Assembly (NCBI GenBank): GCA_900757285.1
Contig: CAAENI010000296.1
Coordinates: 1 to 5,972, forward strand
Reading direction: 5' to 3'
DNA length: 5,972 nt
Origin: an uncultured Collinsella sp.
GTDB lineage: Bacteria > Actinomycetota > Coriobacteriia > Coriobacteriales > Coriobacteriaceae
Position numbers and translations under genes: made by a program
The notes under the pieces: generated by a model
What the model saw: only the letters and a program-made list of their open reading frames with translations
Databases searched by the model: none
Told to the model about the DNA's origin: nothing
Shown: piece after piece, positions 1 through 5,319 of the stretch
Numbering within the stretch: position 1 is the first letter of the stretch
Layout of the letters: every line of letters starts with the position of its first letter

Positions 1-1434
1 GCTGACGATCGAGATCTTATGAACCGGATCGGAGTGCTCCAGGATGTGGCCCACCAAAGCGTGACCGCTCTCATGGTAGGCAATCGTGGTGCGCTCGGCC
101 TCGGTCATCACGCGACCCTTGCGCTGCGGTCCGGCAATCACGCGCTCCATCGATTCCTCGACCTCATCCATCGAGATCACGGAACGATGACGGCGAGCGG
201 CCAGCAGCGCAGACTCGTTGAGCAGGTTCGCCAAATCGGCACCAGTAAAGCCAACGGTCATCTGGGCGAGCTTCTCAAACTTAACGTCCTCGTCCATCGG
301 CTTGTTCTCGGCATGCACGCGCAAGATCTGCTCGCGGCCCTTCACATCCGGACGGTCGACCGTAACCTGACGGTCAAAACGGCCGGGACGCAGCAATGCC
401 GGATCCAGGATGTCAGGACGGTTGGTCGCAGCGATCAGGATGACCGACTCGCTTTCCTCAAAGCCGTCCATCTCGACCAGCAGCTGGTTGAGCGTCTGCT
501 CGCGCTCGTCGTGACCGCCGCCCAAGCCAGCTCCGCGCTGACGTCCCACGGCATCGATCTCATCGATGAAGATGATCGACGGGGCCTGGGACTTGGCCTC
601 CTTAAAGAGGTCACGCACACGGCTGGCGCCGACGCCTACGAACATCTCGACAAAGTCGGAACCCGAGATGCTAAAGAACGGCACGCCCGCCTCGCCGGCA
701 ACGGCCTTGGCCAGCAGCGTTTTACCGGTGCCCGGAGGGCCCACCAGCAACACGCCACGCGGGATCTTGGCGCCCAGCTTGCGATAGCGATCCGGATCGC
801 TCAAAAAGTCACGGATCTCCTCGAGCTCCTCGACTGCCTCGTCCACGCCGGCAACGTCTTCAAACTTGACCTTGGGGCGTGTGGCCTCGTTGGTCTTGGC
901 GTTGGTCTTGCCAAACTGCATGTTCCTGTTGTTGGCGCCCATCATCTGGCGCATAAAGTAGAACATGATGGCAATCAGGGCGATCGTCGGCAGCACACTC
1001 ATCGCCAAGTCGCCCCAAAAATCGGGATCGTTGGTGTTGACGATGTACTTGGTATCGGGGTGCTCCGCCATGAGCTCGGCAAGCGAATCGGAGCCGACAT
1101 AGGTCGAGGAGAAGCTCTTGAGCTCGCTCGTATCGCCCTTGTCCTTCTTCGTCTTCCAGTAATGACCCGTCACGCTTCCGTCTTGAACCGTATAGGTCAA
1201 ATCTTCGACGCGGTCCTGCTTAATGGCGTTGACCATCTCGCTCGTCGCGAGCTTAACGGTATTGCTGGAATTGGCAAAGCCGGAGCCCATGTTAAAGAAG
1301 GCGTAGCCCAGAAGCGCGCAAGCCAAAATAAAATACAGCCAGCCCGTACGCGTGGGCTTCTTGCCTCCGGGCACCCCCGGGATCTTAGGCTCCCGGGGAG
1401 TCTGGGAATTGTTATCGTTACGGTCGTCGGGCAT
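1..1434 (-). CDS. ftsH: ATP-dependent zinc metalloprotease FtsH, partial (C-terminus outside window)
   Basis: FtsH is a membrane-anchored hexameric AAA+ protease that unfolds and degrades misfolded membrane and regulatory proteins on the cytoplasmic side. Reading back from the ATG at 1434, 478 codons stay open to base 1, so the 3' end is missing. Visible in order: a Pro/Gly/Lys-rich N-terminal tail (1-30); membrane helix 1 (about 31-47); an extracytoplasmic domain; membrane helix 2 (about 143-161); the AAA+ module from about 187 with Walker A GPPGTGKT (232-239), pore motif FVG (265-267), Walker B FIDEID (289-294) and the second region of homology ending LRPGRFDR (348-355); then the protease domain with zinc motif HESGH (454-458). 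The third zinc ligand lies beyond the edge. The start is one base after the hpt stop, with GGAGGT 11 nt upstream inside hpt, so translational coupling is likely. The N-terminal tail is longer than in E. coli FtsH, where helix 1 starts almost at once. Identification is firm. Confidence 0.97.
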   Translation of the reverse strand, partial: MPDDRNDNNSQTPREPKIPGVPGGKKPTRTGWLYFILACALLGYAFFNMGSGFANSSNTVKLATSEMVNAIKQDRVEDLTYTVQDGSVTGHYWKTKKDKGDTSELKSFSSTYVGSDSLAELMAEHPDTKYIVNTNDPDFWGDLAMSVLPTIALIAIMFYFMRQMMGANNRNMQFGKTNAKTNEATRPKVKFEDVAGVDEAVEELEEIRDFLSDPDRYRKLGAKIPRGVLLVGPPGTGKTLLAKAVAGEAGVPFFSISGSDFVEMFVGVGASRVRDLFKEAKSQAPSIIFIDEIDAVGRQRGAGLGGGHDEREQTLNQLLVEMDGFEESESVILIAATNRPDILDPALLRPGRFDRQVTVDRPDVKGREQILRVHAENKPMDEDVKFEKLAQMTVGFTGADLANLLNESALLAARRHRSVISMDEVEESMERVIAGPQRKGRVMTEAERTTIAYHESGHALVGHILEHSDPVHKISIVS

Positions 1435-1435
1435 C

Positions 1436-1984
1436 TTACGAATAAACCTCCGGTTTCAAAATGCCCAGATACGGAAGGTTACGATAGCGCTCGGCATAGT
1501 CGAGGCCGTAGCCCACCACAAAGGCATCGGGGCAATGGGTTCCAACATACTTGGGCGTGATGGCCGAGGTACGGTCCTCAACGTCCTTCCACAGGAAGGC
1601 GGCAACCTCCAGCGAGGCGGGCTTGCGACTCTCGAGGTTCTTCATCAGATACTTGAGCGTCAGGCCCGAGTCCAGAATGTCCTCGACGATCAGCACGTCG
1701 CGACCGCGGATGTCGATATCCAGGTCCTTAATGATACGCACGATACCCGAGGACTTCACGCCGTCACCATAGCTCGAAACAGCCATGAAATCGATGTTGG
1801 TCGGCAGCTCGATCTTGCGCATCAGGTCGCCCATAAAGACCACGGCGCCACGCAGGACCGCAATCAGCACCAGATCCTTACCCGCGTAGTCGCGAGTAAT
1901 CTGCTCGCCTAGGCGAGAGACGATACCGTCGATATCCTCCTGCGTAAACAGAACCTTCTCGATATCCGGATGTTGAGAAGCCAT
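1436..1984 (-). CDS. hpt: Hypoxanthine(-guanine) phosphoribosyltransferase
   Basis: A cytosolic purine-salvage enzyme that transfers the phosphoribosyl group of PRPP to hypoxanthine, and usually guanine, to give IMP or GMP. The 182-residue length is normal for bacterial Hpt. The PRPP-binding signature EDILDSGLTL is at residues 101-110, preceded by the beta strand VLIV. Loop I is LRGA (44-47), the flexible loop II carries SSYGDG (70-75), and the purine-pocket region contains VGYGLDYAERYRNLPY (157-172). The ATG at 1984 has AAAGGG (1990-1995 on the complement) 5 nt upstream, which fixes the start. It sits 147 bp downstream of tilS and ends TAA-G-ATG into ftsH. In Bacillus subtilis HprT is reported to pair with TilS and activate ftsH; whether that happens here is unknown. 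Base specificity (hypoxanthine versus guanine) cannot be read from the sequence. Confidence 0.97.
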   Translation of the reverse strand: MASQHPDIEKVLFTQEDIDGIVSRLGEQITRDYAGKDLVLIAVLRGAVVFMGDLMRKIELPTNIDFMAVSSYGDGVKSSGIVRIIKDLDIDIRGRDVLIVEDILDSGLTLKYLMKNLESRKPASLEVAAFLWKDVEDRTSAITPKYVGTHCPDAFVVGYGLDYAERYRNLPYLGILKPEVYS

Positions 1985-1989
1985 GACAA

Positions 1990-1995
1990 CCCTTT
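1990..1995 (-). promoter_or_regulatory. hpt ribosome binding site
   Basis: On the minus strand AAAGGG lies 5 nt before the hpt ATG. It supports the chosen start and shows that hpt can be translated independently of tilS. Confidence 0.7.
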
Positions 1996-2040
1996 CTTGT
2001 GCTTATCGCCCACACACCGCCGTATGGACGCGAACTTCAC

Positions 2041-2070
2041 ATTTTAGCAGCGCACGGGGTATATTTTCCA
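2041..2070 (-). promoter_or_regulatory. Candidate sigma-70-type promoter for hpt-ftsH
   Basis: On the minus strand TGGAAA (complement of 2065-2070; 4 of 6 matches to TTGACA), an 18-bp spacer and TAAAAT (complement of 2041-2046; 5 of 6 matches to TATAAT) lie in the 147-bp gap between tilS and hpt. The distance to the hpt start leaves a leader of roughly 50 nt. Sequence match only. I found no hairpin with a T-tract in the gap, so read-through from tilS is also possible. Confidence 0.3.
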
Positions 2071-2131
2071 GCCCGTACGCCATCAGCGCGGGAATACCGT
2101 CAACGTCGCACAGAATAGCTGACGTGGGACG

Positions 2132-3670
2132 CTATTCCGCATCGACCACACGAAGCAGATACGCCACGCGCGTTGCGGCCGTGCATTTAAAACGCTCGTC
2201 CGCGCGAACGCCTGCGACCCATACCACGGCACCTCCCGGAGCCGTTCTCACCACAGGAACGCCTGCGCGCTCAGAAACGGGAATACGAGCCTCGTTGAGC
2301 AGGTCCGACACCTTCTTACTTCGCCCACTCATGCCCAACGGACACATCACATCCCCCGGCGCGGGACCGTCTACCCACAGACGCGCCAAACGCGCCTCGG
2401 CGGGAATCTCCCCGCGCGAGCCGGCGAGCATCCGTTCGCTGTCGCGATCGGCAAAGCCCAGCGTCGCGGCATCCACTATAGCGGTCACCCCTCCGGCACC
2501 CGCGAGTTCGCGGGCACGGCGCACAATATCACACCCCGGCTCGACGGCCATCGGCTCTGCCACAAGAATGCGGCCCGCCCCCAGCGGCAATCGACCGGGA
2601 ATGGTGACCCAATCGGCAACTAACCCCTCGCGCGCCGCCGGCGCCTTAAACGCCAGCATGCCAAACTCAATGCGTGCGTCAATCCCCGCCTGAAGCGTGA
2701 CCGAGCCGGCGCCCTCGGCAACGCAGGAAAGGACTCGCTCCACATGTCGCATCTCTGGACGAGCGTCCGGATCGATGCGCTTAATCGCCAGTCGCACGAT
2801 GCGCCGCGCGATTACCACCTCGGCCGCAGCAAGGCGCCTGGCATCGAGCACCAGCGCGCCCGCCGCCTCCTTACGCAGGCAGCTTCGAAACGCCTGTGCG
2901 GAAAGCTGGGAAAGAAAGGCATCCTCATCGCCCAAGATCTCGCAGGCGGCGCCAATCGTCTTACAGACACTCGCGTTGCGCTGCGCCACCACCGGCATCA
3001 CTCGATGGCGCACATAGTTACGCAAGTATGACACGTCCTCGTTGCTCTCGTCCTCTCGCCACGGCTGACCATGCACCTGCAAATAGCCCATGAGCTCATC
3101 ATGAGTCAGGTCGAGCAGGGGACGCACCACGATATTCCTCCGGCGAGGAATGCTCGATAGGCCAGCGGGCCCCGAACCCTTAATCGCGTTCATCAAAAAC
3201 GTTTCCGCGCGATCCGAAGACGTGTGCGCGGTGCAGATACGAGCCGCCGTTCGCGGTGCCCCCGTCTGGGCGCAGAGCTCGCGAACATACCTCCGCGCCG
3301 CGGCATAGCGCACCTCGCGGGCCGCGGCCTCAATATTGCCCGACTTCCCATCAAAATAAGCGTGCTCCACGCACAGCGGTAAACCATATTTCGCGCAAAG
3401 CTCACGCACAAAGGCCTCGTCGCCATCGGACGCCTTGCCGCGCAGATGATGGTTTACATGCAGCACATGCAGGCGCTCGCGAGCAATGGGGGCAACACCG
3501 CGTCCGTCTTGGATATCCAGCTTTGATGTGCACGCCATAAGAAGCAGTGCCGTCGAGTCCGCGCCGCCTGATACCATGAGCACGACAGGAGCAGCCTGCT
3601 GCCTCGTCCGGGTCTCATCGACTGCCCCAGGCACGGCATGGTGTCCATAATGCTGAGATACCGTAGGCAT
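2132..3670 (-). CDS. tilS: tRNA(Ile)-lysidine synthase TilS
   Basis: TilS attaches lysine to C34 of the tRNA-Ile CAU anticodon in an ATP-dependent reaction. This changes decoding from AUG to AUA and charging from Met to Ile. The 512-residue protein has the N-type ATP-pyrophosphatase P-loop SGGADS (34-39), HVNHHLRG (71-78), the family segment AHTSSDRAET (148-157) with KGSGPAGL (164-171), and EDESNEDVSYLRNYVR (206-221). The C-terminal TilS substrate-binding domain is seen as GDVMCPLGMSGRSKKVSDLL (439-458) and IPVSERAGVPVV (463-474). The family's usual AHHxxDQ reads AHTSSDR here. The start is supported by GAGGAGG 6 nt upstream of the ATG on the minus strand. It is the first visible gene of the tilS-hpt-ftsH series and diverges from the YycJ-like gene. 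Two 60-base samples of the gene are about two-thirds G+C, higher than the right part of the window. Confidence 0.96.
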   Translation of the reverse strand: MPTVSQHYGHHAVPGAVDETRTRQQAAPVVLMVSGGADSTALLLMACTSKLDIQDGRGVAPIARERLHVLHVNHHLRGKASDGDEAFVRELCAKYGLPLCVEHAYFDGKSGNIEAAAREVRYAAARRYVRELCAQTGAPRTAARICTAHTSSDRAETFLMNAIKGSGPAGLSSIPRRRNIVVRPLLDLTHDELMGYLQVHGQPWREDESNEDVSYLRNYVRHRVMPVVAQRNASVCKTIGAACEILGDEDAFLSQLSAQAFRSCLRKEAAGALVLDARRLAAAEVVIARRIVRLAIKRIDPDARPEMRHVERVLSCVAEGAGSVTLQAGIDARIEFGMLAFKAPAAREGLVADWVTIPGRLPLGAGRILVAEPMAVEPGCDIVRRARELAGAGGVTAIVDAATLGFADRDSERMLAGSRGEIPAEARLARLWVDGPAPGDVMCPLGMSGRSKKVSDLLNEARIPVSERAGVPVVRTAPGGAVVWVAGVRADERFKCTAATRVAYLLRVVDAE

Positions 3671-3718
3671 TTGCTTCCTCCTCTATTCGTCCGCACCCAT
3701 TGTATCCTTTGGAATCTT
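3671..3718. promoter_or_regulatory. Compact divergent promoter region between tilS and the YycJ-like gene
   Basis: Only 48 bp separate the two divergent start codons. On the minus strand TACAAT (complement of 3699-3704) is a good -10 match for tilS, but its -35 would fall at or inside the start of the neighbouring gene and is weak. On the plus strand TATCCT (3703-3708) is a possible -10 only about 10 bp before the ATG, implying a very short or leaderless mRNA. The two candidates overlap, so polymerase could not occupy both at once. The tilS Shine-Dalgarno GAGGAGG is also in this interval. Assignments are by eye and weak. Confidence 0.35.
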
Positions 3719-4528
3719 ATGTCTCGTCTGCACCTTCATATCCTCGGCAGTGGCTCTAAAGGCAACTGCGCACTCATCGAGGGCCCGCAGGGGCTCATTA
3801 TGGTCGATGACGGACTGTCTCGCCGCGAGACATTAAAGCGCATGGCAGAACTGGGGCTCTCGACAGACAACGTCTCGGCTCTTCTCATTACTCATGAGCA
3901 TAGCGATCACATCAAGGGCCTCGATGTCTGGTGCAAGCACTGGCACGGCCCCCTCTTTGCCAGCAGGGGCACTCTTTCGAACAAAGAAAATCTTTCGCAT
4001 CTGCCTGTCGAGGAATTCGATGCCGGCGACGCCCTATCCATTGCCGGCATCCACGTGCAAACCTACTCAACATCACACGATGTCATCAATCCAGTCGGTT
4101 ATCGATTCGACGCCCTCGATGATTCCATCGGCTTTGCCACCGACACCGGAGAGCTATCGAGCCAAGCCATGAACACCCTCAAAGATTGTCGAGTCCTTGC
4201 GCTCGAAAGCAACCATGATGTGACCATGCTGCGCGAGGGAGAATATCCCCGCTTTCTTCAGGAGCGCATCCTGTCTGCAAGGGGACACCTCTCCAACGAC
4301 CAAGCCGCCGACGCCGCGCGTGAACTTGTTACCGATCGCACCGAGCAGCTCATTGCCATGCACATCAGCCAAGATAACAATCGCCCGAGTCTTACCGTCA
4401 AAAGCTATACCAAAGCTCTAGCCGCAACCCTAGATGACGAGGTCGGCAGCTCCGCCACCCTTCTCCAAGGATCGCGAAAACTCTCGATACGCCCCGCAAG
4501 CCAGTATCGGCCAGCAACCATTCAATAG
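3719..4528 (+). CDS. walJ: Metallo-beta-lactamase-fold hydrolase, YycJ/WalJ family
   Basis: A predicted cytosolic metal-dependent hydrolase of 269 residues, the usual size of YycJ/WalJ proteins. Family members are linked to nucleic-acid processing (5'-exonuclease-like activity) and, in Firmicutes, lie beside the WalRK two-component genes; no such genes are visible here. The N-terminal strand ends in GSGSKGN (10-16). The metal-binding motif is THEHSDH (58-64); other likely ligands or catalytic residues are H120 in TSHD, D142 in ATDTG, the ESNHD segment (163-167), GHLSN (189-193) and H215 in AMHISQDNN. An in-frame ATG exists at 3638, but it would overlap tilS by 33 bp and add 27 residues before the conserved start strand, so 3719 is preferred. 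The Shine-Dalgarno is poor (GGAA, 4 nt from the ATG), fitting a short-leader or leaderless transcript. The gene ends just before a strong terminator shared with hsp20. The fold and family are firm; the exact substrate is not known from sequence. Confidence 0.92.
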   Translation: MSRLHLHILGSGSKGNCALIEGPQGLIMVDDGLSRRETLKRMAELGLSTDNVSALLITHEHSDHIKGLDVWCKHWHGPLFASRGTLSNKENLSHLPVEEFDAGDALSIAGIHVQTYSTSHDVINPVGYRFDALDDSIGFATDTGELSSQAMNTLKDCRVLALESNHDVTMLREGEYPRFLQERILSARGHLSNDQAADAARELVTDRTEQLIAMHISQDNNRPSLTVKSYTKALAATLDDEVGSSATLLQGSRKLSIRPASQYRPATIQ

Positions 4529-4529
4529 A

Positions 4530-4542
4530 CTGTCCTAGACAG
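4530..4542 (+). repeat. Short perfect hairpin ahead of the terminator
   Basis: CTGTC-CTA-GACAG forms a 5-bp stem with a 3-nt loop. It begins one base after the YycJ-like stop codon and ends one base before the main terminator stem. It has no T-tract of its own and may act as an accessory 3'-end structure. Confidence 0.45.
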
Positions 4543-4543
4543 C

Positions 4544-4577
4544 AAAAGGGGCCGGGAATCGCTTCCCAGCCCCTTTT
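4544..4577. terminator. Bidirectional intrinsic terminator between walJ-like and hsp20
   Basis: The stem AAAAGGGGC pairs with GCCCCTTTT; an inner GGGAA pairs with TTCCC around a TCGC loop (4559-4562), with a single C/A mismatch at 4553/4568. On the plus strand the stem runs into TTTTGTTATCTTTT; on the minus strand it ends in TTTT followed by GC. It therefore terminates the plus-strand walJ-like gene and, with a shorter T-run, the converging hsp20. Confidence 0.9.
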
Positions 4578-4610
4578 GTTATCTTTTAATAGCGCAGAAC
4601 ACCAACGAAG

Positions 4611-5042
4611 TTAGTCGATGGAGATCTTCGTAACGTTCTTCTTCTCGACGATCTTGGGAACCGTAACGGTAAGGATGCCGTCGGCGTACTTAGCCGAGAG
4701 GCCCTCGCTCGAAGCGTCCTTGAGATACACGCCACGCGTCGCGCTGTACGAGCTGAACTCCTTCTGCAGGAAGTTCTTGCCCTCGTTCTCCTCGTCTTCC
4801 TCGACATTCACGCTAATGGACAGACGGCCCTCGTTAAGCTCGACATCGATATCGTCCTTGGCGACGCCGGTCAGATAAGCCTTGACCTCATAGCCATCGC
4901 CCTTATCCTCAACGTCAACGGGGAACGCCTTAGAGGCAATCGAGCTGTTCGCTAGGTCACTCATATCATCAAACAGATCGAACAGCGAGCTTGCAGAGGG
5001 ACGAACGCCAAAAACCGAACGATAAGGAACCATGCTTGCCAT
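4611..5042 (-). CDS. Small heat shock protein, Hsp20/alpha-crystallin family
   Basis: An ATP-independent holdase chaperone that forms oligomers and keeps unfolding proteins soluble for refolding or degradation. The 143-residue product has a short N-terminal arm rich in Ser, Phe and Asp (FDLFDDM, 21-27), the alpha-crystallin domain from about 39 (FPVDVEDKGDGYEV) to 130, the family's conserved strand as ADGILTVTVPK (120-130), and a C-terminal I-x-I anchor, ISI (140-142), used in oligomer assembly. Two acidic patches (EEDEENEG, 81-88) mark the dimerisation loop. A longer reading from 5075 adds 11 residues, but the ATG at 5042 has AAAGGAG 8 nt upstream, so 5042 is chosen. The gene is monocistronic: it converges on the YycJ-like gene and has a large AT-rich upstream region. 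Regulatory candidates are an inverted repeat and a hairpin over the Shine-Dalgarno sequence. I saw no clear CIRCE or HAIR element. Confidence 0.95.
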   Translation of the reverse strand: MASMVPYRSVFGVRPSASSLFDLFDDMSDLANSSIASKAFPVDVEDKGDGYEVKAYLTGVAKDDIDVELNEGRLSISVNVEEDEENEGKNFLQKEFSSYSATRGVYLKDASSEGLSAKYADGILTVTVPKIVEKKNVTKISID

Positions 5043-5050
5043 GTTTACCA

Positions 5051-5057
5051 CTCCTTT
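5051..5057 (-). promoter_or_regulatory. hsp20 ribosome binding site, inside a short hairpin
   Basis: AAAGGAG on the minus strand, 8 nt before the chosen ATG, decides the start over the longer reading at 5075. Its AGGA core can pair with UCCU just upstream (complement of 5060-5063) across an AUAA loop. Confidence 0.8.
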
Positions 5058-5069
5058 ATAGGACTGCCG

Positions 5070-5088
5070 AGTCATCTTCTAGGTGACT
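5070..5088 (-). repeat. Inverted repeat in the hsp20 leader
   Basis: AGTCA (5070-5074) and TGACT (5084-5088) are 5-bp perfect inverted arms separated by 9 nt. If transcription starts upstream near 5100, this forms a stem-loop in the 5' untranslated region, next to the hairpin over the Shine-Dalgarno sequence. Confidence 0.4.
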
Positions 5089-5108
5089 GGGACTTCTTTT
5101 GACGCTCT

Positions 5109-5137
5109 TATATATGCCCACCCGATGCTCATATATA
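5109..5137. promoter_or_regulatory. 8-bp inverted repeat upstream of hsp20, candidate operator/promoter
   Basis: TATATATG (5109-5116) and CATATATA (5130-5137) are perfect inverted arms with a 13-bp spacer and a start-to-start distance of 21 bp, about two helical turns. That is the geometry expected of a dimeric regulator. Each arm also resembles a -10 hexamer, so a bound protein could block polymerase. I could not match a good -35 to either arm. AT-rich arms can arise by chance in this AT-rich interval (23 of 60 bases are G or C in 5101-5160). Confidence 0.4.
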
Positions 5138-5195
5138 CATCGACTATAAAGTTTTTTGAGTCCATTACTATAAGCATATCTAAGTGTGTAGCACT

Positions 5196-5227
5196 AAGGT
5201 TTTAGGAAGGTTAAGGTTCTTTGAACC
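5196..5227 (+). repeat. AAGGTT direct repeats running into a GGTTC/GAACC palindrome
   Basis: AAGGTT occurs at 5196-5201, 5207-5212 and 5213-5218. The last copy overlaps the left arm of GGTTC-TTT-GAACC (5215-5227). It lies about 50-80 bp upstream of the candidate leader ORF, where an activator or repressor site would be placed. The regulator is not identifiable from sequence. Confidence 0.4.
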
Positions 5228-5278
5228 AGAGCTTAAATAACGAGTATGTCCACAGCTACAAATAACAAGGGGCTTACA

Positions 5279-5311
5279 ATGAGCGCGTACACGTTGTTGG
5301 TAACGAGCTAA
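5279..5311 (+). CDS. Candidate 10-codon leader peptide ORF (MSAYTLLVTS)
   Basis: ATG at 5279, ten sense codons, and TAA at 5309-5311. AAGGGG (5267-5272) lies 6 nt upstream at good spacing, a better ribosome site than that of the following gene. Its stop codon overlaps the AAAGGG Shine-Dalgarno (5310-5315) of the 155-residue gene and ends 8 nt before that gene's ATG, in a different frame. This layout suits translational coupling or leader-dependent control. The peptide has no run of a single amino acid typical of classical attenuators. An ORF this short can occur by chance, so the call rests on the ribosome site and the overlap. Confidence 0.35.
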   Translation: MSAYTLLVTS

Positions 5312-5319
5312 AGGGCATC

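Larger units (their letters stand above)
5043..5319. other. 277-bp divergent intergenic region between hsp20 and the hypothetical gene
   Basis: An AT-rich interval that must hold the hsp20 promoter (minus strand) and the promoter of the plus-strand hypothetical gene. From left to right it contains the hsp20 Shine-Dalgarno and leader hairpins, the TATATATG/CATATATA inverted repeat, ACTATAA twice in direct orientation (5143-5149 and 5167-5173), three AAGGTT blocks (5196-5201, 5207-5212, 5213-5218), a GGTTCTTTGAACC palindrome (5215-5227) and a 10-codon ORF. A weak plus-strand promoter candidate is TTGAAC (5221-5226), an 18-bp spacer and TATGTC (5245-5250), with a poor -10. Confidence 0.6.

Noticed and set aside
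19..1560. A 513-codon plus-strand open reading frame antisense to ftsH and the end of hpt
   Set aside because: It lies opposite a clearly functional FtsH gene with all motifs. Its predicted protein is His/Leu/Gly-rich without a fold, and long antisense frames are expected from GC-rich codon bias.
1983..2693. A 236-codon plus-strand frame antisense to tilS
   Set aside because: Low-complexity Ser/Arg/Thr/Ala composition with no motif. It overlaps the conserved TilS C-terminal domain.
3638..3718. Upstream in-frame extension of the YycJ-like gene (27 residues)
   Set aside because: It overlaps the divergent tilS start and precedes the conserved first strand and GSGSKGN motif; homologues start close to that strand.
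5043..5075. Longer hsp20 start at 5075
   Set aside because: The ATG at 5042 has a well-placed AAAGGAG, which would lie inside the coding sequence if 5075 were used. The extra residues are not Hsp20-like.
5150..5200. CIRCE-like or HAIR-like heat-shock operator (GAGT at 5158-5161, GTAGCACTAA near 5189-5198)
   Set aside because: Only partial half-site resemblance. The inverted partner at the correct spacing is missing for both elements.
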